A DNA stretch of 64,000 bases from Lachnospiraceae bacterium (GTDB taxonomy: Bacteria > Bacillota > Clostridia > Lachnospirales > Lachnospiraceae): positions 1-64,000 of the forward strand of contig CAJTEM010000023.1 in assembly GCA_910575255.1 (NCBI GenBank), read 5' to 3'. Positions within the stretch are counted from its first letter, which is position 1; each line of letters opens with the position of its first letter. Shown here one piece after another: positions 49,755 through 58,660 of the stretch. The notes beneath the pieces were generated by a model that was not told the origin of the DNA, did no database searches, and saw nothing but the letters and a program-made list of their open reading frames with translations. The position numbers were made by a program, and so were the translations under genes.

Positions 49755-51263
49755 CTATCTTGCCTGCTGTTTCTTTTCGAACTCCGTGGCATATTTCAGC
49801 ACCTCATTCTGAGTAGTATCCCGTGCCATTACCTCACCGGTAATGCGCCCGTCACACATGATAATCACCCGGTCGGCAATGCCCAGAACCTCCGGCATTT
49901 CCGAGGATACGAACATGACGGCAATGCCTTCCTGCTTCAGCTTGTTCATCAGATTGTAGATTTCTACCTTGGCGCCGACGTCGATCCCTCTGGTCGGTTC
50001 ATCAAAGATCACCACCCGGGAGTTGCGTGCCAGCCATTTGCCAACCACTACCTTCTGCTGGTTTCCGCCGGAAAGATTGGCGGCGTTGATCTCAACGGAA
50101 GGTGTCTTAATGAGCAGATTCTGTACAGCCTTTTCGCAGAGTTGGTCTTCCTTATTGCGGCTGATCACCCCTATGCGGTTGCAGAGCAGGTCCAGATTGG
50201 GAAGCGCCAGATTATGCCGGATGCTTAGCTTGGTGCAGAGGCCGTCTTTTTTCCGGTCCTCTGGTGCCAGTACGATACCGGCCCGGATGGCGTCCATGGG
50301 ACATTGAATCTGAATTTCTTTATCGTCCAGGAGGATCTGGCCGCTGGTTTTCGGATCGACACCAAAGATTGCCCGGGTGGTCTCGGTTCGGCCGGCACCC
50401 ATTAATCCGGCAAAACCGACGATCTCTCCTTCATATAGCGAGAAATTGATATCCCGTACCAGCTTTCCGGCATTTAATCCTCTCACTTCAAAAACCTTTT
50501 TTCCTTTAGAGCAGGAGATACGGGGAAACTGTTCCTTGATCTCCCGTCCGACCATATTAGCGATGATCTGATCCATGGTCATGGAATGAAATTCACCGGA
50601 GGTGATATACTGGCCATCGCGCATGATGGTTACCCGGTCAACGATTGCCTGCAGTTCCTCCAGACGGTGTGAGATGTACACGATACCGCATCCGTCAGCT
50701 TTGAGCTTACGGATGATGCGGAACAACTCATCGATTTCCTTGGCAGTCAGGGAGGAGGTGGGTTCATCCATAATCAGAATTTTAGCATGAATGGAAAGGG
50801 CTTTAGCGATTTCAACCATTTGCTGCTTGGAAACCGGAAGGTCACCCACTGTCTGCCGGGGATCGATATCGATCTTCAGCTGACCAAGGATTTCAGCTGC
50901 TTCAGATTCCATCTCGTTGTTTTTCAGGAGTACTCCGTCTACCTTTTCCCGGCCCAGGAACATATTCTCTGTCACTGACAGGTGCCGGCACATATTCAGC
51001 TCCTGGTGAATGATAGCCACTCCGGCAGCCTGAGCCTGTTTGGGCGTCAGGGTTTCATAGGTTTTTCCAAATATTTCCATGCTACCGCCGTCTTTTGTAT
51101 ATACTCCGCTCAATATTTTCATGAGTGTGGATTTTCCGGCCCCGTTTTCGCCCAGGAGAGCCATGACTTCTCCGGAGCGCAGCTCAAAGCTTACGTTGTC
51201 AAGAGCTTTCACTCCAGGGAAATTCTTGACGATGTTCTTCATAGATACCATTACTTCTCCCAT
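49755..51263 (-). CDS. Sugar ABC transporter ATP-binding protein (RbsA/MglA family)
   Basis: A 502-residue double ATPase. The N-half carries an intact Walker A (GENGAGKST), Q-loop, LSVSKQQ-type signature (VGDLPVSKQQMVEIAKAL) and Walker B (ILIMDEPTSSL). The C-half has a usual degenerate P-loop (GLMGAGRTE) and LSGGNQQKVVVGKWL with FDEPTRGIDVG, as in RbsA. It powers sugar import. I chose ATG 51263 after GGGGA; ATG 51251 is also possible. It probably has its own promoter (TATACT near 51405) after a terminator. Confidence 0.93.
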   Translation of the reverse strand: MGEVMVSMKNIVKNFPGVKALDNVSFELRSGEVMALLGENGAGKSTLMKILSGVYTKDGGSMEIFGKTYETLTPKQAQAAGVAIIHQELNMCRHLSVTENMFLGREKVDGVLLKNNEMESEAAEILGQLKIDIDPRQTVGDLPVSKQQMVEIAKALSIHAKILIMDEPTSSLTAKEIDELFRIIRKLKADGCGIVYISHRLEELQAIVDRVTIMRDGQYITSGEFHSMTMDQIIANMVGREIKEQFPRISCSKGKKVFEVRGLNAGKLVRDINFSLYEGEIVGFAGLMGAGRTETTRAIFGVDPKTSGQILLDDKEIQIQCPMDAIRAGIVLAPEDRKKDGLCTKLSIRHNLALPNLDLLCNRIGVISRNKEDQLCEKAVQNLLIKTPSVEINAANLSGGNQQKVVVGKWLARNSRVVIFDEPTRGIDVGAKVEIYNLMNKLKQEGIAVMFVSSEMPEVLGIADRVIIMCDGRITGEVMARDTTQNEVLKYATEFEKKQQAR

Positions 51264-51351
51264 CTGTTTCCCCACTTTCTGTTTTTTGTATCCGGGCATT
51301 CTTCGCGCTTGTGTTTGTTTCCGCCATATGAATGCAAAATTTGCCGATATA

Positions 51352-51363
51352 ATTGTGCACAAT
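51352..51363. promoter_or_regulatory. Palindromic site in the ATPase leader
   Basis: ATTGTGCACAAT is a perfect 12-bp palindrome in the leader between the probable promoter and the rbsA-like start. It may be a binding site for the adjacent YesN-type regulator or another factor. Confidence 0.3.
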
Positions 51364-51417
51364 ACCCAAGAAGAATTCCTGCTTGTTACATCTTTGTCTG
51401 AAATCAGTATAACATGA

Positions 51418-51446
51418 CAAAAAGCCCCCAAAAAGAGGGCATTCTT
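51418..51446 (-). terminator. Terminator after the pseudo-ATPase gene
   Basis: On the minus strand, GCCCTC and TGGGGGC form a stem, followed by TTTTTG. It separates the sensing genes from the importer genes, which then need their own promoter. Confidence 0.7.
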
Positions 51447-51478
51447 TCGGTTAAGGTGGACAATCTTTTGAATATTGA

Positions 51479-52924
51479 TTACCAGTCTACCTGGTCAAAT
51501 TCATTTTTATCATAGGCGACAGCACAGTTCCCGTTTTCTACAACGAGCAGGCGGTCAGAGATCATCAGAGTGTCAGATATATTGGTGGTGATAATGAGGA
51601 CAGCGGTTCCTGTCTTCATGATTTCCCGCAGCAGTGCCAGAATCCGCAGACGGACATACATATCCCCTCTTGCCAGAGGCTGAATGCATATCAGGACCCG
51701 AGGATGCAGAAGCTGAATACGATAATAAACCAGGGCGATCTGCTCCTCCAGAGGAAGATTGGCAACGAGAGATTCTTCAATGTAGTTGCCGACCAGAGCG
51801 CCATACTCATTCTTGATGCTTCGGTAAATCTTTTGGGGGATAACGCTCCGCTGAAGCTTGCGATCCAGAAGAAATGTCAGATTCTCCATATAGCTTCTTT
51901 CCCGAAACAACAAGGACTCTTCACAGTTTTTGGGGATTACAGCGATTCCGGCTTTCAGATAATCAGCAGCCCGTTCCTGGGTGTAGAGCTCATGTTCCAG
52001 GGTGATCCGTCCGCGTCGGCAGGCCTCAGTTCCTGTTACCAGAGCCAGAATGTCCCCTGCAATTCCATTGTTCATATCGAGAATTGTGAGACATTCTGCC
52101 CGATGGAGAACAAAACGCAGTCCATGAAGATTCTCGGTATGGACGTTGTGGAAATGGAGAACGCCATCCTCCGAATCCGGAATTCCTTTTCTGCCAGGAA
52201 TGAACCAGTCCGTAATATAAGGAGAGATCTTTTCATCGGTCATTTCGTCACGCTCAAAGACCTTGATAATCCTGCCGTCAAAGAACAGGGAGGTTCGGTC
52301 GGCAATCCGGAACAATTCCTGATGATGATTGCCGATATAGAGAACAGAAGTGCCGTTATTCCGTACCAGACGCAGCATCTCCTGAAACTGTGACAGCTCA
52401 TATTGGCTGAGAAAATTCCCGGGATTATCAATAATGATCAGACGACAGCCCATAAGCAGAGCCTTTCCCAGCTCTACCAGACAGCGCTCCAGAGTAGTCA
52501 GAGAGGTTACCCGCTTACGGATGTTGACCCGGATTCCATTTTCCAGAAAAAAGTTTTCGGCCTGTTCGCAAAGAACCCGTTCGTTGATAAAATATTTCTT
52601 AAAGCCTTTGCGCAGAACGAACAAATTGTCAACAACGCTCAGTCCCTCTACCAAATGGCTCATCGATTCGATAACATAGACCCGATTGGAGGTTCCATCA
52701 CTGTGAGAGTAACTGTTGACCGTACGACCGTCATACCACACAGTACCAAAGGAAATGGGAAGATTTTGACAGACCAGTTGAATCAGCTGATCATGACCGC
52801 GGTTACGCCCGGAGACCACCCCCATGATCTCGCCAACAAACATCTGAAAGTTCAGATTGTCCAGCAGGGTTTCGTCGTTTTGGATCAGACTTACATGATC
52901 CATCCGCAACAGTTCTCGTTTCAG
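51479..52924 (-). CDS. Degenerate RbsA-like pseudo-ATPase
   Basis: About 481 residues in the layout of a double RbsA ATPase, but with the nucleotide motifs lost. The N-half P-loop is SGRNRGHDQL and the C-half is LDMNNGIAGD; neither has GxxGxGKS/T. The signature is TSLTTLERCLVELGKAL instead of LSGGQ, and Walker B is LIIIDNPGNF instead of DEP. The fold seems kept (KAGIAVIPKNCEESLLF corresponds to the EDRK region). It lies directly after YesM and before the true transporter, so it may dock on the permease as a non-hydrolysing sensor partner. AGGAGG is followed 7 bases later by CTG (52924); ATG 52903 is the alternative start. Confidence 0.85.
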   Translation of the reverse strand: MKRELLRMDHVSLIQNDETLLDNLNFQMFVGEIMGVVSGRNRGHDQLIQLVCQNLPISFGTVWYDGRTVNSYSHSDGTSNRVYVIESMSHLVEGLSVVDNLFVLRKGFKKYFINERVLCEQAENFFLENGIRVNIRKRVTSLTTLERCLVELGKALLMGCRLIIIDNPGNFLSQYELSQFQEMLRLVRNNGTSVLYIGNHHQELFRIADRTSLFFDGRIIKVFERDEMTDEKISPYITDWFIPGRKGIPDSEDGVLHFHNVHTENLHGLRFVLHRAECLTILDMNNGIAGDILALVTGTEACRRGRITLEHELYTQERAADYLKAGIAVIPKNCEESLLFRERSYMENLTFLLDRKLQRSVIPQKIYRSIKNEYGALVGNYIEESLVANLPLEEQIALVYYRIQLLHPRVLICIQPLARGDMYVRLRILALLREIMKTGTAVLIITTNISDTLMISDRLLVVENGNCAVAYDKNEFDQVDW

Positions 52925-52985
52925 AGGTACCCCTCCTTTCTCCGCCTTGCACAGACGCAAACATCAAGCACTGATTACTTCAAGA

Positions 52986-54032
52986 TTAATGCAACGATGT
53001 ACTAGCTTTCGCGGATTCCCGCACCAATGGCAGTGTGATCATCACATCGGTTCCTGCGCCTTCCCGACTGTAAAAAGTAATTCCGTATTCTTCACCGAAT
53101 AAAAGTTTGATACGATTATTTACATTGACGAGAGCAATCCCGCCCTTTTTGCCGTTTTCCTCCTGCACATCATCGAGAGTGAGACGCCGAAGCTTTTCGT
53201 TCAATAGTTTGAGCTTTTCTTCTGCCATTCCCATGCCGTCATCAGAGATCCGGATGCGTAGCCGTTCATTGCTGATACAAATTCGGATCACCAGATTTCC
53301 CCTACCGATTTTTCGTTCAATTCCGTGGTAGATGGAATTCTCCACGATTGGCTGCAGGGTAAGCTTAGGCAGTCGGAACTGAAGAATATCCAGTTCATCC
53401 CATTCCTCGTCGTGTTCATACTCAATATGCAAGGCAAGCTTGTCTCCGAACCGGAATTGTTGGATATAATAATAGTTCTCAATATTGGCCAGCTCATCCT
53501 CCAGGGTAACCAGATGCTCGACCTGAGATATCGTATAGCGGAAAAAAGTTGCCAGTGCTTCCGTCATCTCTGCAACGCTGTCAAGTCCCGCCAGCAGGGC
53601 TTCGCTGCGGATTCCTTCCAGGGTATTGTAGAGGAAATGTGGGTTGATCTGGTTCTGCAGCGCCAGATATTCTGCCTGCTTTTTCGAAACATTAATCAGA
53701 TGATTCTTATCAATTCTTTCGTTAAGAAGAAGAACGGCCTGTTCACTTTCCGGGGTGAGAGGATGGCGCAGGTGGAACAGGTCATTGAGAATATATCCCA
53801 TGACAAACTGTTCATAGATTTTTCTGGTCTCCTGGTAGGGAATAAGGAGCCATTGAAAGATCATACAGCAGTAGCCGACAGCAGTCAGTGTCAGAAGAAG
53901 CACTGGCAATATTCCCAAAGCTGACCGCAGACAAAGTGCCCAGAGCAGAGTCAGGGAGACCAGAAAAAGAGCGCCGCCCATGCATGCACAGACAAAGAGT
54001 CGTCGGGACAGATATTTTAGCTTTTCAGTCAT
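52986..54032 (-). CDS. YesM-type sensor histidine kinase
   Basis: A 348-residue kinase of the LytS/YesM type. It has two N-terminal helices (about 12-60) and almost no extracytoplasmic domain, then the His box LQNQINPHFLYNTLE, PKLTLQPIVENSIYHGIE, and ATP-binding DDGMGM and GIALVNVNNRI. Lacking a large sensor domain, it probably receives its signal from a membrane partner such as the ABC transporter. ATGA overlap with yesN (54029-54032). Confidence 0.92.
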   Translation of the reverse strand: MTEKLKYLSRRLFVCACMGGALFLVSLTLLWALCLRSALGILPVLLLTLTAVGYCCMIFQWLLIPYQETRKIYEQFVMGYILNDLFHLRHPLTPESEQAVLLLNERIDKNHLINVSKKQAEYLALQNQINPHFLYNTLEGIRSEALLAGLDSVAEMTEALATFFRYTISQVEHLVTLEDELANIENYYYIQQFRFGDKLALHIEYEHDEEWDELDILQFRLPKLTLQPIVENSIYHGIERKIGRGNLVIRICISNERLRIRISDDGMGMAEEKLKLLNEKLRRLTLDDVQEENGKKGGIALVNVNNRIKLLFGEEYGITFYSREGAGTDVMITLPLVRESAKASTSLH

Positions 54033-55636
54033 GAATACAACTTTCTATACTCGTTGGGCTTTAGGCCCGAGTATTTGGTAAAGGTTTTGGTAAAGTAGCG
54101 GACATCATTGTAACCAACCAGCCCGCAGATGTCTGCGACTGTGCGATTGGTTTCTTTCAGCAGCCGTTTAGCAGCTTCCATGCGGATCTTTGACAGATAT
54201 TCCAGAAATGTCATTCCGGTGTCCTTTTTAAATACAGTACTGAGATAAGCGGGAGAAAGTTCAGCCACCGCGCTCACCTGTTCCAGAGTCAGAGGTTCCC
54301 TGTAATGCTCAGACACATATTGCCTGACCAGGCGGATCGGCCGGTTCTCATCCTGCCTTTTCAGATGTGCTGCCTTTTCATAAGAGATTGTAATCTCACG
54401 GATCAGATAGTCAAATAATTCTTCTGCAGAGCCGCAGTTGTCAGAGCCGGCAAGAAAGCGTTCCAGAAAGTCATCCTCAATGCGAATCTGAAAATTTTTC
54501 ATGGAAAACAAATAGAGATTGCATATTTCCTTGGTCATCTGTAAAATCTCGTGACCGGTGATACCAGAGCGGGAGATCATATTGTTCTTTAACTCCAGCA
54601 TGGCCTCCCGGACAGGGAAAACCTCCAGGCTTTCTAAAGCCTTGGTCATTTTTTGATTAAATTCCGAAAACAGCGGACTGTCAGAAAAAGAATGATACCG
54701 CACGAACTCTCCTTCAAAAAGCTTACCGCTTCCGGCGACCAGGCGTTCCTCGATCCAAAGTCGGGCATTTTTCAGAGAAGTATCCAATCCGGACATCCCC
54801 TGGCAGATGGTACCCAGTGCCATGGTGACAGAGAAGTCCTTCAGGATATCACCCTGGATCCGCATCTCGTCTAGAAGAGTTTTCATTTGCCTGCGGATAT
54901 TGGCCCGCTGTTCTTCCTCAAAATTAAGCAGAAGATAAAAGGAACTGTCAAAAGCAGTGAGTTCATATTCCCGGACATAGCTATCCAACAATCGCTCCGT
55001 GATACTGCGGACTTTATCGGACATAAAACGAAGGTTTTCTGCATTATCCAACACATGTCCGTCCATTTTCAAAATCACCATGCAAAAACAGCCGGGGAAA
55101 AAGGAAAAATGAAATTCTCTGCAAATCTGTTCAAGAGAAAGCTGCAGACGATCCTTGCTGCGTCTGCAGACCAGATCAGATAAAAAGGCCTGGCGCAAGG
55201 TCTCCTCATCGGTCTTAAGCGTTTGCCGGATCTGTTCCTCATACGAAAGCTGTAAGGTCTCTTTCTGAAACTTACTGCCCAGCTTTTTTAATGTGCCAGT
55301 CAGATCGTCCTTTTTAATTGGCTTTAAAATATAGGCATTCACACCGTAACGGATGGCTGTCTGGGCATATTCAAAGTGACGGTAGCCGCTGATAATGATG
55401 AATTCCATTCTGGGATTGATCTCCTGACCCAGGCGGATCAGATCCAGACCGTCATAGCCAGGCATCCGTATGTCTGTGATTACAATATCCGGATGATGCT
55501 CTTTGATTCGCTCCAAAGCCTCGATCCCATTTTCTGCGGTAGCTGTTACCTGCATATCCAGAGCTTGCCAGTCAATAAGTTTTTCGATCAGTTGACAGAC
55601 CTTTCGCTCATCATCTGCAATTAATACCTTCAGCAT
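54029..55636 (-). CDS. YesN-type response regulator with AraC output
   Basis: 535 residues: receiver domain with Asp in DIVITDIRMPGYDGLD (about residue 54) and Lys in YILKPIKKDD, a long central region, and a C-terminal AraC-type double HTH (LTLEQVSAVAELSPAYLSTVFKK, VADICGLVGYNDVRYFTKTFTKYSGLKP). It would activate the sugar operon. The start overlaps the end of rsmA by 7 bases with AAAGGAAA upstream, so it is expressed at least partly from the rsmA transcript. Confidence 0.94.
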   Translation of the reverse strand: MLKVLIADDERKVCQLIEKLIDWQALDMQVTATAENGIEALERIKEHHPDIVITDIRMPGYDGLDLIRLGQEINPRMEFIIISGYRHFEYAQTAIRYGVNAYILKPIKKDDLTGTLKKLGSKFQKETLQLSYEEQIRQTLKTDEETLRQAFLSDLVCRRSKDRLQLSLEQICREFHFSFFPGCFCMVILKMDGHVLDNAENLRFMSDKVRSITERLLDSYVREYELTAFDSSFYLLLNFEEEQRANIRRQMKTLLDEMRIQGDILKDFSVTMALGTICQGMSGLDTSLKNARLWIEERLVAGSGKLFEGEFVRYHSFSDSPLFSEFNQKMTKALESLEVFPVREAMLELKNNMISRSGITGHEILQMTKEICNLYLFSMKNFQIRIEDDFLERFLAGSDNCGSAEELFDYLIREITISYEKAAHLKRQDENRPIRLVRQYVSEHYREPLTLEQVSAVAELSPAYLSTVFKKDTGMTFLEYLSKIRMEAAKRLLKETNRTVADICGLVGYNDVRYFTKTFTKYSGLKPNEYRKLYS

Positions 55637-56523
55637 AAGGGGTTTCCTTTCTGATGTGTGTGTTCAAAAAAGTAATCGGCCAGCCGGGCAAATTGCTCCA
55701 GGGTCAAAGTCTCGCCCCGGACGGATGCCGGCATTCCCAGAGCAAGAATCGCCTGGGCAATCTGTTCTTTGGAAAGGGAAAGATCCGGAGAATTGGAGAG
55801 CCCATTCTGCAAGGTCTTCCGGCGTTGATTAAAGGAAGCGCGAATCAGCCGGAACATAAGAGCCGGATCCCGGACCGAAACAGGAGGACTGGAGTAGCGT
55901 TTCAGACGAATTACTGCTGACCCGACTTTGGGCCGGGGCAGAAAGCAATTGGGCGGCACATTAGCAACCAGATAAGGCTCGGCATAATACTGTACGGCCA
56001 GAGAGAGGGCCCCATAGTCCTTGGAACCGGGGCCAACCTGCATCCGGTCGGCAACCTCCTTTTGTACCATTACTGTGATATTGTCAACAGGAACATCCTT
56101 TTCAAAGAGGCCCATAATAATCGGTGTTGTGATGTAATAGGGCAGATTGGCTACGACTTTGACAGGGCGGCCGCCGTTATATTGACTGGCCAGGTGTGTG
56201 ATGTTGACTTTCAGGATATCATCATGGAGGATGGTGACATTGTCATATTCGCTTAAGGTGTCCTCAAGAATGGGAATCAGGTGATCGTCAATTTCCACAG
56301 CAATAACCTTTCTGGCAGCGGAGGCCAGATATTGGGTCATGGTGCCGATGCCCGGACCGATTTCCAGTACCATGTCGTTGTTTGTAATGCCAGCTGCTGT
56401 AATAATCTTATCCAGTACGTGAGTATCGATCAGGAAATTTTGTCCGTACTTTTTTTGGAAGACGAAGTTATATTTTTGGATAACGGCGATCGTGTTCTGA
56501 GGATTGCCTAATTTAGGTTCCAT
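55630..56523 (-). CDS. rsmA: 16S rRNA (adenine1518/1519-N6)-dimethyltransferase
   Basis: A 297-residue KsgA. It shows QKKYGQNFL, the SAM loop LEIGPGIGTMTQYLA, VEIDDHL, NLPYYITTPI (catalytic NLPY) and VGSAVIRL, and a C-terminal helical domain. It methylates two adjacent adenines near the 3' end of 16S rRNA during 30S maturation. I chose ATG 56523 with AAAGGTGG before it. Its end overlaps yesN, which is unusual. Confidence 0.96.
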   Translation of the reverse strand: MEPKLGNPQNTIAVIQKYNFVFQKKYGQNFLIDTHVLDKIITAAGITNNDMVLEIGPGIGTMTQYLASAARKVIAVEIDDHLIPILEDTLSEYDNVTILHDDILKVNITHLASQYNGGRPVKVVANLPYYITTPIIMGLFEKDVPVDNITVMVQKEVADRMQVGPGSKDYGALSLAVQYYAEPYLVANVPPNCFLPRPKVGSAVIRLKRYSSPPVSVRDPALMFRLIRASFNQRRKTLQNGLSNSPDLSLSKEQIAQAILALGMPASVRGETLTLEQFARLADYFFEHTHQKGNPLC

Positions 56524-56584
56524 ATATAATCCACCTTTCGGCGTTGCCGCCTTTTTAAGTTTTGTCTTGTTTTGTCCTGAAATC

Positions 56585-56613
56585 ATTATATTCGTTTGCG
56601 AGAGGTTTTTCAA
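56585..56613 (-). promoter_or_regulatory. Promoter of rsmA (and downstream yesN)
   Basis: On the minus strand, TTGAAA (56608-56613), 17 bases, TATAAT (56585-56590). The leader is about 55 nt. Confidence 0.65.
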
Positions 56614-56699
56614 TGGGCGGATAAGAAGTTTTCCAGAAAAAGTAACTGTCATATACAGAACGGGTAGATGCATAGAATGGTTACTAAAGGAGTGATGGC

Positions 56700-58520
56700 A
56701 TGTCTAATTATCGCAGATTAATCTCATATATTTATGCGTACGAGGGAGGAGTCAAAGGAAAAAATATCGGATTTGCCAAGATTGAGATAAGGAATGGACA
56801 GTGTAGGATCCATGTAAATGTAAAGAGGGTTTTTCTGGGAAACAGTGATATTGGAGTTTATCTTCTTTCACCGCAGAAGGAGATTCTGCTGGGACGGATT
56901 TTTATCCGGAACGGGGTGGGGGAATTCCGTGTCAATGTCAATGCCAGTGATGTGGAGAACAGCGGATGCAGTATGGAACAGTGCTATGGTCTTACCATTC
57001 ATGAGACGGAAAGCACTTGGCGTACTTATACCACGATCTGGGAGGATGCGGTAACCCAGGCTGCAGAGGTGGATTTGGCAGAGGTGACGGCCGATAAAAT
57101 GAGAAAACCGCTCACATCAGAGAATTTTTCTTCTGTTTCGGAAGAAATCCAGGGAGATCTGGAACAGGAAGCTGAACAAATAGAATCCAGGATAACATTA
57201 GAGGAGATGGAAAAGGTCGGGATTCCATCGACAGAGCTCAAACAGGATAACGATGAGAGAACAGGCATGGAAGGAGGGGAAACAAGGCAGGAGCTACCCG
57301 GAGGTGGTCGGCAGCGGGATACTGAAGGCAAGGAAGTACAGAAAGGGAAGATGCAGATACAGGGCGGGGAGTCACAAGGCAGGGAGGTACAAGGCAAGGA
57401 GTCACAGGCCGGAAAAGCACAGAGCGTGGTAACACAAGGCAGGGAAGTACAGGCCGAAGAAGCGCAGAGCGTGATAACACATGGCAGGGAAGCGCAGGCC
57501 GGAGAAACACAGAACGTGGCAACACAGGACAGGGAAGCGTCGGTTGGAGAAGCACAGAACGTGGCAACACAGGACAGGGAAGCGCAAGCCGGAAAAGAAC
57601 AGACGAAAGAAATACAAAGCAGGGAAATTCAGACCGGAGAGATATCGGCCGGGGAGTCAGAGAACTCAGGGCAGGCAATGACACAAAGGTCAGAGAGCAG
57701 TAGGGGAGAGGCAACAGCAGATCCGAATGGCTGGAAAAGAGGAACGCCTGTGTCAGCCGTTCTGGAAAGGACGGAAGGGGCAGAGAAAGAGTCTCAGATA
57801 TTTCCGGAAGAGGCAGCAGGAGGAAATGCCATTGGTGATTGTTCCGAAGGAGTCAGAAATATGGTCGGGAACATCACAGGAAGCGCAATGCCGGAGAATA
57901 GCATCTGGCAGGGAAAGGACAGCGTGTCTGAAAAAGTTCTGAGAATTGCCAGAGCTTTTGTGCAAGGGAAGGGACAGACAGATCCGGTTGCTGGCCCGCA
58001 GACTTCGGTTTCCCGTCAGGCAGCTATGGAGACTCATCAGACCAGATCGGTTCCTTCTGGGACGCGTATGGCTAAGAATCCCGCGAATTCGGTTCCAGGA
58101 CCCGGGGATCCGGCACGGCTGGCAGAACTGGATCGGCAGGAACAGGAAGAGATGGAACGCGGCAATGTCTGGAGGCAGATGCAGCGCCGCTATCCAAAGG
58201 TGCTGGCTTTTGATTATGCCAATGGCTGCGAGATTTTGACGATCAAGCCTCAGGACATCGGAATGCTGCCCAGGGAGAATTGGGTATATGGGAATAACAG
58301 CTTTTTGCTTCACGGATATTATAATTACCGTCACCTGATACTGGCTAAATTGGAAAATCCCGGGGGAGAACCGAGATATCTTTTGGGTGTGCCGGGACAT
58401 TACTACAGCAACGAAAAGAACCTGGCTTCCATGTTCGGTTTCCCCAATTTCGTCCTGGCGAGGAAACAGCCGGAGCAGGATGGAAGGTTTGGATACTGGT
58501 ATACGGATCTTCGTCTGTAG
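56700..58520 (+). CDS. DUF6128 protein with internal repeat region
   Basis: 606 residues. The N-terminal ~125 residues (YIYAYEGGVKGKNIGFAKIE, RVFLGNSDIGVYLLSP) and the C-terminal ~120 residues (VLAFDYANGCEILTIKPQDIG, LLHGYYNYRHLILAKL, FPNFVLARKQPEQDGRFGYW) match the two ends of DUF6128 proteins of Lachnospiraceae. Between them lies a charged, low-complexity stretch with a 15-residue tandem repeat. No signal peptide or membrane helix, so it is cytoplasmic. The function is unknown. AAAGGAG lies upstream of the ATG; divergent from rsmA. Confidence 0.85.
   Translation: MSNYRRLISYIYAYEGGVKGKNIGFAKIEIRNGQCRIHVNVKRVFLGNSDIGVYLLSPQKEILLGRIFIRNGVGEFRVNVNASDVENSGCSMEQCYGLTIHETESTWRTYTTIWEDAVTQAAEVDLAEVTADKMRKPLTSENFSSVSEEIQGDLEQEAEQIESRITLEEMEKVGIPSTELKQDNDERTGMEGGETRQELPGGGRQRDTEGKEVQKGKMQIQGGESQGREVQGKESQAGKAQSVVTQGREVQAEEAQSVITHGREAQAGETQNVATQDREASVGEAQNVATQDREAQAGKEQTKEIQSREIQTGEISAGESENSGQAMTQRSESSRGEATADPNGWKRGTPVSAVLERTEGAEKESQIFPEEAAGGNAIGDCSEGVRNMVGNITGSAMPENSIWQGKDSVSEKVLRIARAFVQGKGQTDPVAGPQTSVSRQAAMETHQTRSVPSGTRMAKNPANSVPGPGDPARLAELDRQEQEEMERGNVWRQMQRRYPKVLAFDYANGCEILTIKPQDIGMLPRENWVYGNNSFLLHGYYNYRHLILAKLENPGGEPRYLLGVPGHYYSNEKNLASMFGFPNFVLARKQPEQDGRFGYWYTDLRL
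57378..57642 (+). repeat. 45-bp minisatellite in the DUF6128 gene
   Basis: About five in-frame units coding for variants of GREAQAGEAQNVATQ, beginning at codon 227. All units are a multiple of three bases, so changes in copy number would keep the frame. Confidence 0.8.
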
Positions 58521-58660
58521 GAGGCAGAGTTCTGTCGATTTTAGTGGTTTTCAAGAGGCGATTTTTCATATATACTACATAGTAACAGAGGAGAAGAAAG
58601 TGCTCACGCCAGACAGAGGAGCCACTGACTTTCCACAGATAACAGGGATGGAGAAAGCTT

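Noticed and set aside
57378-57642. CRISPR-like repeat array
   Set aside because: The repeats are directly joined, in frame and without unique spacers, so they are a coding minisatellite.
57238-57714. Pro/Leu-rich open frames antisense to the DUF6128 repeat
   Set aside because: They arise from the repeated DNA; the plus strand carries the conserved domains on both sides.
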